A stretch of 64,000 nucleotides of DNA from Kryptolebias marmoratus (GCF_001649575.2 NC_051447.1:1360058-1424057); one strand, 5' to 3'. Shown: positions 10,901-22,622, counted from the stretch's first letter. The notes: generated from the letters alone by a model not told the origin. A program made the numbers and translations.

Positions 10901-11760
10901 CATTAAAAGTAGATTTTTTTTTTTTTAGAAAATTACTAAAATCTTGCCCAAAAGCTATTAGGACAGGACAAAAATAAATAACAGGTATCTTCATTTTCAA
11001 AATTACACACAGAACATTTTACATCAAATCAATGTTGAAATAAAAAAATAATAAAACTGTAGAACGATTTTGGTGGAGTCAAAATTTGAAGTATTTTAAA
11101 AGACATTTCTTTCACCTTATTGTTTTGTAAAAAAAAAAAAAAAAAAATCTAAACCTTCTTCCAGTCCAGGTTTGGTTGCAAATTTTTCCAGTAGGTAATG
11201 ACAGGACAACCAAGCTTATTCAAAAAATTCAGAATAGGAAAGTAAAGTATAACAAAATGAATAACAAGATCACCCACTTGGAAAAAAAAGTGTTTAGGAA
11301 TAAAGATATATGTTTATTTAATATGTGTTTGTTGTTCCAAATGTTATATCTATGGAGGGAAGTTATGTTTATAAAGCAAAGATCAAGAAAGGAGCATCTG
11401 TTTGTAAAAAATTGACATTTTCAAAGAGATATTATCAATATTATAACTGCAGAGCAAAATAAATTTAAACCTAATTATTATATGATTGTATAATAATAAT
11501 AGAGAAAACATCCTGTGGAATAGGGTTCCAAACTGAAGTGATATTTTTAAGGAACTGTTGAATCCAGTTTATTTTAAACATATTATTTAAAAGAGTGGAA
11601 AAGTCAAGAATGTTCATACCATCATGTTCTTAAGAGTTGAATGTCACTGACCTTTTAATATAGTCTTTTCTGTTTTATTCCATGCAAAACAGTTTGTCAA
11701 TAACGTCTTTTAGTCCACATCTGCGAACAGAGCTGCATAACTCAGTCAAGAAAAACCTAC
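10900..11760 (-). mobile_element. L1-type LINE, C-terminal ORF2 fragment
   Basis: The minus strand reads through several frames as the C-terminus of a fish L1 ORF2 protein: GMNILDFSTLLNNMFKINWI near 11610-11560, QQFLKN and WNPIPQDVFS near 11550-11500, HRYNIWNNKHILNKH near 11340-11300, and LNKLGCPVITYWKNLQPNLD near 11225-11160. It is 5' truncated and interrupted by stops, hence inactive. Confidence 0.75.
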
Positions 11761-12029
11761 AGTTTGAGTAAGTAAAATTCTTCCTTTAAGTCCCTTTGGA
11801 GCTAAGTGTTTTTTGTGTGTGTTTTCTGCAAAGCAGGATCAAAATTGATGGAACATCTCATGGATGGATTTATTATTATTGTTATAATTATTATTATTGA
11901 TAACATCAAAGTAAGTGTTTCTTTTACTGGGATGTCAGCAATAGAGGCTGTTACAATTACAGATTATTTAGGTTGAGTCCTGATGCTTGTGAAAATGTAA
12001 TGTAATGTTGATCATTTTAACATGAAGCA

Positions 12030-14092
12030 TTTTTGAACAGAGTAATGTTCATCTACAAGTTGACTGATAAATATTTTGTTGTTTGCAATTGTATTACCTT
12101 TCAGGGGGCTGATTTAGCTAAAATCAGAAATAAGCTATGCACAGAAAAGGAACAGTTATGGACAAATGAGGCATCCCCTATTGATGCTTCAGTTGAAGTA
12201 AAACCTTGGAAAGGTGCCTGCATGTAGTTTAACTGAGTTGTGTTTTTGTTCATTGTTTTAACTGCATTCTGAAAGTAAGGTCCAAGGAAATTTTGCCAAA
12301 GCTTAAAACATAAAACTTCACTCAATGGTATAGAATGTTTTCGAGAAATCAGAAAATTAAATGATACTGTCATCAAGTTGCTAAAGAGTGGGATATTATA
12401 AAGAAGGCCACCATGTTAGAAACTGACAGCGCTCACAATGATTGCTGCTACAAGAAGTTTACCATTTGAACACGAATCCTGTGTAGCTCATGCTATATGA
12501 CGAGTTATCACTGTAACTTTCCAAGATGGTGGATTTGATGTCCCCTTAGCCAAGTGCTGTAAAATCATGGGACATTTCAAACACAACCCGCAAAGACATC
12601 AGACAGAGCTGAAAACACAGCATGCCTTTCTTGGTGTTAAGGAGAAGTCACTTGTCCAGGATGTACCTACGTGCTGGAATTCAACTCTGGAAATAATAAA
12701 AACAGATTCAGCACAACAAAGATCCACTGAAAGTAACACTGGCCCAGCAGAAGCACAATTTAGCCAAGATAACCCCAGCTGAATATGACAAGTTGGCAAA
12801 GCTGGAAAATCTACTGGAGCTCTACAGGTTAAGGTTTTTCTGTTTGTTTGTTTGTTTTTTTCCCACCATTTTAATGAATAATCTAAATACTAATTACTAG
12901 ATTAATCCTACTATATAGACATATTCAAGGGCTATAACCAAAAATGTAACATCAGTTACATGTTTATTATTAATAGTTTTCAGTGAGTTAACTATGGTGT
13001 GTTCTTGTGTGTCTTCACTGTAGGTACATCACACCGCTCCTAGGTAGGGAAAAGTATGTGTGTTGCACTGCTGTGCTAGCTGCAGGTGTCAGACGTTGAC
13101 CCAGCTTACATAGTCTGCTTCAAGACTGCATTTACAAAGGATCTCAACAAACGAAAAGAGAACTTGAATCTGCACTGTTAAAGGTAGCAACCACTTTGGA
13201 TCCAAGATTTAAGGACTTCAGATGCTTCCCCTAGGCAGAAGGGGGAGAGCTGTGGAAAAAGCTGAATGAGATGATGGCCACAGAAGCTACACCCCAGGAT
13301 CCCATAGATGAAATGGAGCCAGAGCCACCATAGAAAAAGATGGCCCTTCTACTCATGGGATCGGAGTCAGAGTACAATGATGAAGGATTATCCACAGACA
13401 ATACTCTCGAGCAGTACAAGGCAGAGCCTTGTGGGAGCACTGACACATGCACACTACAGTGGTGGTCAACACACTCAGGGGCCTACTGTATTGTAAACTG
13501 GCCTGTTTTGCGCAAAAGTACTTAGCTACACCTGCTTCGACAGTGCCTTGTGAAAGACTTTTCTTTCTAGAAGGCCATATTGTACAAAAAAAGAGATCAG
13601 CTCTGTCATCTGAAAATTTTAACAAGTTAGTCTGCCTAAGTGACTGGTTGAAGGTAGAGTAGGTTAAATGTGACTGTAGATATGTTACACAAGTGCATTT
13701 TATGTTAATTTGAAATACAGAAAAAAAGTTTTTTTTCTAAATCTGTATATTAATATATTGGTTTCTTGAATTTAGACAGACGTAAGAGTCTAAAAGTTAC
13801 TCATATGGTCTGCTTACTATACTGTTTGCATGTTTCGATCACATAAATGACACTTAATGAGGCATTTAAGCTAACATTTATAAATTGTTTGAAACAAAAT
13901 GTGTTCTATAAACCTTGCTGAGTATGAAAACCTGGAAAACTGTTTGCTATGAGACTAAAACATTTTCTTTAGCATTTTATGAAAGCCTGCACATTTCAAG
14001 CTTACAAAGTTAAGCATAGTGATTAATCGTGATTAATCACAGCCCCAGAGTGTGATTAATCTGATAAAAAATTTTAATCGATTGACAGCACT
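12030..14092 (+). mobile_element. Degenerate hAT transposon (ZBED-like)
   Basis: Fragments of a hAT transposase appear in order on the plus strand: LIQDVP-like VQDVPTCWNSTLEI near 12655-12700, LDPRFKDF near 13198-13220, and the hATC dimerisation block TPASTVPCERLFF near 13530-13570. The right terminus is the gattgacagcacta motif ending at about 14092, preceded by nested gattaatc repeats (14020-14060) of the kind seen at hAT ends. The matching left terminus was not found. Stops and frameshifts are frequent. The arginine of the usual RWNST motif is a cysteine here. Confidence 0.8.
13447..13662 (+). pseudogene. hAT transposase C-terminal (hATC) remnant
   Basis: A 71-codon open stretch holds the dimerisation signature of hAT transposases: a Leu-Ala-Thr-Pro-Ala-Ser-Thr-Val-Pro-Cys-Glu-Arg run, followed by KKRSALSSENFNKLVCLSDW. 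In active hAT enzymes this block contributes the last catalytic acidic residue (in CERLF) and the oligomer interface. The upstream parts are in other frames, so no functional protein can be made. Confidence 0.8.
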
Positions 14093-16060
14093 AAAAAACA
14101 ATATAAGGACTTTAGAGATTAACCATTCAGAAACAAAAGAAGCTGAATCACTCAGAGTTTTAAAACAAAATTGGATTTTATATAACTACCTGTGTACAAG
14201 TAAAGCTGAAAGAGCATTGGCTAGAACAAAATATCATTACAAATTTGGCAAAAAAAAACAAGCAAACTACTGACGTGGCAGATAAAAAAGGAAGATAATG
14301 AAAAATGTATTTAGTGTATTAAAACAGATGATGGTCAACATTTAGAAAAAGCAAGAGACATAAATTTAGAATTCAAAAAATATTATCAATCGTTATATAA
14401 ATCTGATCTTGACAATGGCAGGAATAAAACAATTTTTGAATTAATTACCTTTACCTAAGATCAACACAACTGATAAAGACATGCTGGACAATGAAATATG
14501 TGAAGAGGAGGTTCTCTTTGCTGTTAAATCTTTACAAAATAATAAAGATCCAGGGCCCAATGGTTTTCCAAATGAATATTTTAAAACTTTCTCAAATAAA
14601 TTATTACCTCCCCTTACAAACATGATCAAGGAGGCATTCCAAAGGACCACACTTTCTCAATCTTTAGAGCTCGCAACAGTAACATTACTTCCAAAACCTG
14701 GAAAAGGTGCACAGAAGTGTGGTAATTATAGACCCATCAGCCTCCTCACCTCAGACTATAAGGTATTGTCTAAAATTATAGCAGCGGACAATGTTCAGAG
14801 GCCGTTTCACATTATTGCTATTGCTAAAAGAAAGGAACACCCCCTGGTGGTATTGTCCATGGATGCTGAGAAGGTGTTTGACAGAAATGAACCTGACTTT
14901 CTTTTTGAGACTCTAAGGGCCATGAATTTTGGGGAAACCTTTATTAGATATGTAAGAACACTCTTTAATGGCCCCAAGTCACAGATTATGACTAATGAGG
15001 TAAGGTCGAGCGCCTTCTCACTCTCCCAAGGCTGTAGGTGGGAATGCCTAAGTTCCCCTAACCTGTTCTCTATTATTATAGAGCTATTAGCCATTTCTAT
15101 TCGCTTGGACTTATCTATCGCAGGCATGAAAATAGGTACATAGGAGCATAAACTTGCGCTTCATTTAGACAACCTGTTAGTAAGCATTTTGAACCACCTT
15201 GTTGCTGAAAAGTGCTACATAACTAAATTTGACTTGATTTTGACTAGTATTCATATGTCAACCGTCCAAATCTTTTCCATCTTTTCTTACATGACTTAAA
15301 TCATACAGTACAGTCTCGGGCTACAAAATTAATTATTCTAAGAGTGAAGCGTTTCCACTTAATATAACAGAACAGGAGATAAAATTGTTGCCTGGTTCAT
15401 TTATATGGTGCCCTGAGAATTTCATATACCTTGGTATCAGTATTAGTTCCTCATATGACTAGGTCTACCAAAAAAATTACACATCATTATTTAATAAATC
15501 TAAAGCAGTGCTAGAGCAATGGAAGGACCTCCCTCTATCTTTCATTGCTAAAGTGAACACAATTAAAATTAATATTTGATCTAAAATCATTTATTTATTT
15601 CATTGTATTCCCTTAAAAGTTCCAATAATATTTTTTTTAAAGATTTAGATAAGGTAATACTGTATCTCTTTTTTTATGGCGAAAAAAGATCCCAAGAGTT
15701 AAACTTCTTACTTTTACACCGCCTTTAGAGTAGGAAGCCTGTAATCTTCCAGATTTCAGAATATATTATTTATCTTCCCAGTTTCGCATTCTGTGGATGC
15801 AGACCTATTCAAAAAGCAATGATGTGAGGTGGATCTCGATAGAACAACAGGAGTTGAAACCCACATCATTAGCAATTATCATTATTGCTGGGCTCAAAAA
15901 AGCAACTTTCTACAATTACAACAAACCCGATAATACCGAGGATGTATGGCATCAGTTACACCCTACTTTAGATTTAGATATATAAATGTTGGCTAACACA
16001 GACAACTCTAACATCCCCACGCCTACAGCAGATGGTATATTACAAACATGAGTAAGGAAA
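14093..16060 (+). mobile_element. L1-type LINE, 5'-truncated
   Basis: Directly after the hAT end, the plus strand reads as L1 ORF2: NNIRTLEINHSETKEAESLR near 14100, the RT domain at 14481-15143, YLGISISSS near 15430, VLEQWKDLPLSFIAKVNTIK near 15510-15570, and a C-terminal piece near 15795. A short foreign tail-like segment (about 15183-15245, aagtgctacataactaaatttgactt) resembles the 3' end of another LINE or SINE and interrupts it. The element cannot be active. Confidence 0.8.
14481..15143 (+). pseudogene. L1 ORF2 reverse transcriptase remnant
   Basis: An open frame of 220 codons carries the early RT blocks: NNKDPGPNGFPNEYFK (motif before RT1), TLLPKPGK, CGNYRPISLLTSDYKVLSKI (RT1-RT2), VVLSMDAEKVFDR (motif A with the catalytic aspartate intact) and LSQGCRWECLSSPNLFS (motif B, with the usual RQGCPLSP altered). 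In the continuing frame the FADD box of motif C reads L-D-N, so the second catalytic aspartate is lost. The protein would be inactive. Confidence 0.8.
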
Positions 16061-16149
16061 GGCATCAGATCATTTGGTGACCTCTATGCTAATGTCTTTT
16101 TCAGCTTCAATCAACAATCTGAGCTCTATGGCTTACACAGACATAATCT

Positions 16150-16860
16150 TCTTCTTCTGCTTTACCTTTATTTCACCAGGAAAAAACCCAATGAGATTAA
16201 AAATCTATTTTACAAGAGAATCCTGGCCAAGACTGGCAGCAGCACACATAGGTTACAAAACATTCACAACATAAACAGAAAGGTAACATTGAAATAGATA
16301 AAATAATTATAAGATTCCTCAGTTAAAACATTTACAGACAGATGATTCCTTCTCAAGGTCAGTAAGAACACCCTTAAAAGCATTTAGTGACAACAGCTCC
16401 TTTACATTCATATATTTATATAAAAGTAGCATCAACCAGATGGTTTCTAGCCTGAAAAATGACCTGATCTTGAAATAAAATCCCAATCTTTATTTCAGCT
16501 TCTTCACCAGCTATTTAATGTGGGAAGTAAAAGACAAAGAATCATCTATTAAAAAGCCTAAATATTTGTACTGTGATACTTTTCCAATTTTCAGACCTTC
16601 AGCTGTAATAATGACTGGAAAATCTGTATCTTCAAATCTTCCATTGAAAAACAGCATCACATTCGGTTTATCTGCATTTAAAACAAGCTTAAGGTGATAA
16701 AGATTTGTTTGTAAAACATTAAAAGCTGACTGTAGCTGATTAAAAGCACTGTTAGGTGAAAAACCAGAACAATATAAAACAGTATCATCAGCATAAAAAT
16801 TTAATTTTGCATGAGGCACATTTAAAGTAAGACCGTTTATGTATATAATAAACAAAAGTG
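16150..16860 (-). mobile_element. LINE fragment with YADD box (CR1/L2/jockey group)
   Basis: The 114-codon minus-strand frame at 16511-16855 contains KLNFYADDTVLYC, LKLVLNADK (RT motif D region) and YKYLGFLIDDSLSFTSHI (motif E). The 3' tail at about 16150-16260 (tttcaccaggaaaaaaccc, agaatcctggccaagac) is the 3' UTR sequence of a common fish LINE. The YADD catalytic box is intact but the element is heavily 5' truncated at about 16860. Confidence 0.8.
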
Positions 16861-16861
16861 G

Positions 16862-17260
16862 TAATCAGCTCCTTAGCTTCATAAGACTGCCTTGAAGATC
16901 AGTTTCTCGCTGAAGCATCGCTAACTCTTGGGTATAGCAGTCTCAGCCACTAGAGAATATTGTTTATCGCCAAGAGTTTTCTTACCTGTTTTATTCTCCT
17001 GTGTTCAGAGCCACTTCCTCGAGTTGCCTGGATGAGCCATTTCCGCCTGCCGGGAAAAACAGACAGAGCCACTCGCCTGGTCCCGTTTCTGTTCCGCTGC
17101 CAGTCTGTCTCCTGCCGATCCGGAAAGCCTCACATCTGGCCACCTACCAGTTTCAGCTTGAAAATACCCAGCACTCTGTAAATAAACTTACTTACCTTTG
17201 TAAGTCCCCTCCTAGTGTCTGTCTGTAGCTCGACTGCTCATTGTTTGACAAATCTGTCCA
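16862..17260 (+). repeat. Probable interspersed repeat, class unclear
   Basis: A GC-richer block begins sharply where the LINE ends. It has a CT-rich body, a poly-A signal (aataaa near 17180) and a tail tcccctcctagtgtctgtct, which looks like the end of a retroelement LTR or a processed transcript. No coding similarity was seen. Confidence 0.35.
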
Positions 17261-17654
17261 TCCTGATAACAGTGCTGCTTATTATCCAAAAAATCTATAA
17301 AATCATTAACCACTTTCAGTGCCAAACATTAGTGACATTCCAAACAAACCAGAGGAAACCCTATTTGAAACATGTTTGATAGATCCCAAATGTACCTCTA
17401 CAAAAAGACATACTTCTTGTGTTTATAAAACTGTTATTGATTACCCACCAACTTACAAGAAGCACACAAAAAAATCTAAATGGGAATTAGATCTAAACTG
17501 CACATAAGAAGATAAGAGTTGGAACAGATTATTAAATTGATATCAGACAGTACTGGTATCTACCAAACGTAGACAAATTCAATTCAATATTTTTCACCGC
17601 ATATATATGGCATATAGATTGAGTAAACTGAATGTTGATAAAAAAAAAAAATTC

Positions 17655-18970
17655 CCTTCTCACCCTCCGCGGGTGGTCTTGTTTCATCCTCTGAGCTCGG
17701 GTCCTCTACCAGAGGCCTGGGAGCTTGAGGGTTCTGCGCAGTATCTTGGCTGTGCCTAGAACTGCACATTTCTGGACTGAGATGTCTGNNNNNNNNNNNN
17801 NNNNNNNNNNNNNNNNNNNNNNNNNNNNNNNNNNNNNNNNNNNNNNNNNNNNNNNNNNNNNNNNNNNNNNNNNNNNNNNNNNNNNNNNNNNNNNNNNNNN
17901 NNNNNNNNNNNNNNNNNNNNNNNNNNNNNNNNNNNNNNNNNNNNNNNNNNNNNNNNNNNNNNNNNNNNNNNNNNNNNNNNNNNNNNNNNNNNNNNNNNNN
18001 NNNNNNNNNNNNNNNNNNNNNNNNNNNNNNNNNNNNNNNNNNNNNNNNNNNNNNNNNNNNNNNNNNNNNNNNNNNNNNNNNNNNNNNNNNNNNNNNNNNN
18101 NNNNNNNNNNNNNNNNNNNNNNNNNNNNNNNNNNNNNNNNNNNNNNNNNNNNNNNNNNNNNNNNNNNNNNNNNNNNNNNNNNNNNNNNNNNNNNNNNNNN
18201 NNNNNNNNNNNNNNNNNNNNNNNNNNNNNNNNNNNNNNNNNNNNNNNNNNNNNNNNNNNNNNNNNNNNNNNNNNNNNNNNNNNNNNNNNNNNNNNNNNNN
18301 NNNNNNNNNNNNNNNNNNNNNNNNNNNNNNNNNNNNNNNNNNNNNNNNNNNNNNNNNNNNNNNNNNNNNNNNNNNNNNNNNNNNNNNNNNNNNNNNNNNN
18401 NNNNNNNNNNNNNNNNNNNNNNNNNNNNNNNNNNNNNNNNNNNNNNNNNNNNNNNNNNNNNNNNNNNNNNNNNNNNNNNNNNNNNNNNNNNNNNNNNNNN
18501 NNNNNNNNNNNNNNNNNNNNNNNNNNNNNNNNNNNNNNNNNNNNNNNNNNNNNNNNNNNNNNNNNNNNNNNNNNNNNNNNNNNNNNNNNNNNNNNNNTGA
18601 GGCCTTGTCCTTGATGTATTTATGGATCTTGGATGTTTCATCCTGGACAGTGGCTCTCACACTCACTAGTCCTCTGCCTCCGTCCGTTCGCGCCTTGGTC
18701 TTCTGCAGCTCGTTCCTCACCTGCAGAGTTGAGAGACACAAGATGGGGGTGGAGGAGGAAGACTGTGAAGTGGAGTCCTCTGGGATAAGTGGGGGTGATG
18801 ATGGTCGGGATGGTTGGGAGCTGAGAGGTGTGAAATCCTGTGAAGAGAAGCCAGCAGAGGGTGGAGGTGGCAGCAGGGGTGTCTTGGCCAGGGGAGGGGT
18901 GAATGGACTATCAAACCTAATAAAATACTGGTTCAAGTCGTTCACACAAAAACAATCCTTCTTCATGGTG
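17655..18970 (-). mobile_element. R4/Dong-like LINE interrupted by an assembly gap
   Basis: Both sides of the gap read in one minus-strand frame. At the high end (18599-18960) is a Pro/Ser-rich stretch and then LQVRNELQKTKARTDGGRGL and VRATVQDETSKIHKYIKDKA. At the low end (17660-17788) is the C-terminal tail with AQNPQAPRPLVEDPSSEDET, a frame-shifted reading of the same end seen at 51712 (ILRRTLKLPGLW). These blocks are typical of fish LINEs of the restriction-endonuclease type. The gap removes most of the catalytic domain, so activity cannot be judged. Confidence 0.65.
17789..18597. other. Assembly gap, 809 N
   Basis: A run of N falls inside the R4-like LINE. The true missing length is unknown; the open reading frame that appears to cross it is an artefact of N being read as any residue. 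Confidence 0.99.
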
Positions 18971-19205
18971 CTGTCAGGATCTGGGAGTTTCTGTCTCTTG
19001 TTCTGGGCTGCTGCTTCCTTCTTTGTTAGTAGTGTTTGTCTCCAGGTGGCTGAGCTGGCAGGTGTTCCTCATCATGAGCTCATCAAGGGGAAATATAAAG
19101 GGAGTCGGCTGCCAGCACTTCTCTGTCAGAGTGTTACCCTGAGTGGTATGTTTGCTACCTTTTTCACGATCTTGTTTTGTTTCAGGTTCAAGTCACCTCG
19201 TCCAG
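18970..19205 (+). repeat. LTR fragment (5' part)
   Basis: The segment begins TGTCAGGATCTGGGAG, the start form of several fish LTRs, followed by a CT-rich body and a tataaa-like box (aaatataaaggg near 19090). It is cut off where the hAT element begins at about 19215. No matching LTR end is present. Confidence 0.45.
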
Positions 19206-19214
19206 AGGGTATTA

Positions 19215-21336
19215 CTAGGGATGGGCAGATGAGGCCTCATTGGGTCTATGGCACATTTCCCAAACTGTGTCGACACTGTGTTGAAACTGTGTTGCTGTAT
19301 CACTCAATGGCGACATCTGCTGGATTTAAAAAGTAATTGCAGGCAACTTCAATAAAGACTGGAAACAGACTGAACAAGGTTCGTTCACACATTTTTATTT
19401 AGAAACATCAGCTGTGTTAACATCTTTGGGCCAAGGCGATTGCGCCGCTTACAAACCATTTCTCCTGCTTTTGAGAACACCCTTTCACAGGGCACTGATG
19501 ATGATGGCGTACATAAAAATGTCATTGCAAGTTTGTACAAGGTAGGGTAATTTAGTCTTTGCGATTTCCAGTATTGTAGTGGATCCTGTGATCTTGGTGT
19601 GTTCTCCTCGGAGATGTATCTTTGTACCTCGATAATGGCATCGGTGGTGACATTTGAATTGGCCTTGCTCTCCTTGACTTCCATGTCCAGCTGGTGCCAC
19701 AGGTTGTCATCTGAGGAAAAAATATAATGCATCTGTGTTGCTAATTCATTGTATTCACATGGAGTGATTTGCATGAACATTAAAATACAAATGAACACAA
19801 TTATGAATCATGACATACCTGGACTGGAAGCAGATGGTTGAGTTGAAGGTCCAGCTTGGGCATCTTCCATTTGTGTCGGTACAGTGTTTCTCATTTCTGC
19901 TGCACACTCTGATTTTAGTCTTTTCACTGCATCATTGGCTTTTGACGCGCTTAAGAATGCCATCGTCTTGAACCGAGGGTCCAGCAGTGTTGGTATTGTC
20001 ATTACACTTAATGACTCCAGGTTCTTCTTTTCAGATTTTCCACAAGATTAATTGCTGTTTCCGTGGTTACGTTTAATGCATTGCGTTGCAGTGAGTGGTG
20101 CAACATTTTGAGCATTGGGATTACTTTTGATCCAGACACTCTTTTTTCCTCATACAGCTCCACTGTCGCTTGATTAAATGGAGCAAGCACACGGAGTGTC
20201 TCCTCTATGATTTTATAATCATTTGTAGTGAGCTGAGGTATATCACTTTTTAAAGAAGCTAGGGATACCAACACCGACACCTTCTGTTCCGCCATGCGTT
20301 CCAGCATTAAATACGTGCTGTTCCATCTAGTTGACACCTAATTCATTAATTTCTTCACTGGTCCTCCCATCTGTAGCTGGACTTGTGCCAGTTTCTCTTT
20401 GGCTGTAGTACTGGTTCTAAAGTATGTTACAATATGCCTTGTTTTATTTCGGATATCAGTGAGTGTCTAAATTTGGTCACATGATTTTCAAACTGTTAAA
20501 TTTAAAGAATGCCCTATGCAAACCGTGTGCCTGATTTGGAGCTTTTTGACACATGCAACCATGTTTGCAGCTGCATCTGTGACAAGACATGTCACTTTCT
20601 CTGCTATGGCCCACTCCTACATAAAGTTTTTCTTTACTTGGGCCATATTTTCAGCAGTGTGCTGCTGAGGGAAGTGTTCCACTCCCAACATTGATGTACA
20701 CAGTGTATGGTTCTCACTGTCGGCATAGTGACAGGTCACAGTCTGGTAAGCCTCCATGTTCATGGATGTCCACATGTCAGCTGTTAGGCTGACTGCAACT
20801 ACAGTCTTCAGTTCTTTTTTAACTTGCTCTTTTTTCTCCTCATTCCTCTGGCTAATCATGGTCTTAATAGCCTAAAATTAATAACACAAGTGGAGTAGAT
20901 TAATGAATGAAATCACATAACATGCATATACTTTGTTAGCATGTATAACACCCATTCATCAGTTTGTTTCACGTACCTTTCTGCTTGGCAGAACATATGA
21001 GGGCTCAAGGAGTTGGACCAGCTCTCAGAACCCCTTGTCTTCCAGAAGGCTAAGGGGCTGACAGTCAGTAATGATCATATTCATTATAGCCTCATCAATC
21101 GTCTGCTTTCTGGAAACACCAAGGCTGATCACGGGAGTATTAAGTTGTTCTTCCTTCTCATGCCGGCCACGGTAATGCCTCAGCATTGTGGAAGTGCTCC
21201 GGTTACAGTAAGACAGCACCTGGGAGCAAATCCTACATTTCACCTCCAATAGAAATAAAAGTTAATCCATGTAAACTAATTAAAGTATTCTTCAGAAAAA
21301 AATTGGATTTTTCCTGTTTCTATTTCATCCCTACTG
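19215..21336 (-). mobile_element. hAT transposon with spliced transposase gene
   Basis: Both ends carry the short inverted repeat TAGGGATG (19215-19222 and its complement ending at about 21336). Between them the minus strand encodes a full set of hAT transposase domains (see the transposase entry). No clear 8-base target duplication is visible, and a DIRS-like element abuts the right end, so the exact limits are uncertain. Confidence 0.75.
19385..21249 (-). pseudogene. hAT transposase, two introns, few disabling stops
   Basis: Domains in order: a BED zinc finger (C-x2-C-x16-H-x4-H at about 21160-21240), an N-terminal linker, LTADMWTSMNMEAYQT of the catalytic fold near 20750, TRWNSTYLMLERM near 20320, LDPRFKTMAF near 19975, and the hATC block PSSSVPCERVFSKAGEMVCK near 19500. 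Two introns have correct ends and matching phases: 20872-20976 (donor gtacgt, phase 0) and 19711-19818 (donor gtatgt, phase 1). At least one stop looks like CGA to TGA decay (21025-21027, inside KGF-stop-ELVQ), and there are others near 20617 and 20340. The gene is recently dead rather than ancient. Expression as a domesticated protein is unlikely. Confidence 0.8.
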
Positions 21337-21589
21337 ACTGCCAGAGGGCGGTGCTGAAAGCGCTGAATGTTCCCTTCGCGCATGTGCCCTTCGAGTAGCA
21401 ATAACAACAGAGTCACACCTGTGACACGTCGAATGATCACCCAGTCTATATATACTGACGGTGCGGTTTGTTGTATGGCATCAGCCTTTGGATAATTTTG
21501 CCGTCTGCAGACACCCAATTGCCTGTTGGCAGGAGTAGCGGTGAATCGCTCTCCAAGGGGCTGCAACAGTTAATCTTCACTGAAGGTAA

Positions 21590-22195
21590 TTCTGCTGTTT
21601 GTCGGTGATGACAGCATTTGCATCTCCTCTCCCAACTCACAGCGTCTGACTTCTGTGTTTGGAGCTTGACTAACTGTGTTAGCCTCTCTTTGTTTATTTG
21701 TTTGTTTCGCTTTAATTGGTGACAGTAGCATCTTGCCCCCTTTCCCAATTTTAGCCAAATTTCTGATTGTAGTTTTGGATCGAGCCAACGGTGTTAGCCA
21801 TTTTTTGTTTATACATTTTACTTTAATTAGTGACAGTAGCATTTTGCCCCCTCTCCCAATCTGAGCCGACTTTCTGGTCGAGCTAACGGCGTTAGCCTCT
21901 CTTTGTTTATTTGGCTGTTTTGCTTTAATTGGTGATGGTAGCATTTGCGCCCCCTCTCCCAATTATAGCCGACCTCATAATCTCTTCTGGATCAAGCTGA
22001 CTGGGTAAGTGTCTCTTTATTTGTTTTGCTTTAATTGATGAAAGTAGCTTCTCGCCCCCACTCAATTTTCGCAGACTTTATGATTGAAGTTTTTGATTGA
22101 GCTAACGGTGTTAGCCTCATTTTGTTTATTTGTTTCGCTTTGATTGGTGATGGTAGCGTCTCGCCCCCTCTCCCAATCTGAAGCCGGTTTTGTCT
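21590..22195 (+). repeat. Tandem repeat of 103-111 base units in element leader
   Basis: Five units, plus a partial one at the front. Each has the order gagctaacggtgttagcc, a gtttatttg block, ttaattggtga, and gccccctctcccaat. The gccccc anchor occurs at 21735, 21846, 21949, 22054 and 22163. Units differ by 10-25 percent by eye, so they are not a recent expansion. Confidence 0.85.
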
Positions 22196-22217
22196 GTGTT
22201 TGGCTGCAGCTCAAAAA

Positions 22218-22520
22218 ATGGAAGGCTCCCACTGTTGTACGGGTTGTGGGGTCGCGCTTCGGGCAGATGATGGCCACGATCTGTGTCCTGCCTGCTTTGG
22301 GCATGATCACCTGGTGTAAGCCCTGTCGGAGGATTCCTGCATGAACTGCAGTTACATGCCCCGCGCTGTGAGAGTGGCCCAGTTGCGCCCTGACTGTGAC
22401 ATTGACCTTCCACCTACTGGGCAGGTGGCCCCACCTAGGCGTTGGAAGCACCATAGTGAAGCCACGGTCACTGTGGCTCCTCTTAAGAAAAGGCAAGCTA
22501 AGTGTGATCGGGCCTTTCCA
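22218..22520 (+). pseudogene. DIRS-like gag remnant
   Basis: A short frame beginning at the ATG near 22218 gives MEGSHCCTGCGVALRADDGH and then DLCPACFGHDHLV, followed by a stop and DSCMNCSYMPRAVRVAQL. The paired C-x2-C motifs with HDLCPACxG and CMNCSxMPRAVRxAxL are the hallmark of the N-terminus of fish DIRS gag. A stop in the middle (about 22317) inactivates it. Confidence 0.7.
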
Positions 22521-22622
22521 TGAGGGTTTAGCAGTTGTCGGCAGAACTAGCAAAGATGAGATCTTTTTTTCAGGTACACCAGCCGGATACTTCACTGGCG
22601 GCGGCTGGATTCTCTTCTCCAC

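Larger units (their letters stand above)
21337..22560 (+). mobile_element. DIRS-like retrotransposon, 5' region
   Basis: Starts with a GC-richer leader (gactgccagagggcggtgct) and a TATA-like box (tatatatactg near 21448), then a tandem-repeat leader, then a gag-like frame near 22218. The layout matches the 5' part of fish DIRS-type (tyrosine recombinase) retrotransposons. Reverse transcriptase and recombinase are absent, since the element is cut near 22560, where the retroviral LTR follows. Confidence 0.6.

Noticed and set aside
17584..18966. Long minus-strand frame of 460 codons
   Set aside because: Most of it is N. The real parts belong to an R4-like LINE.
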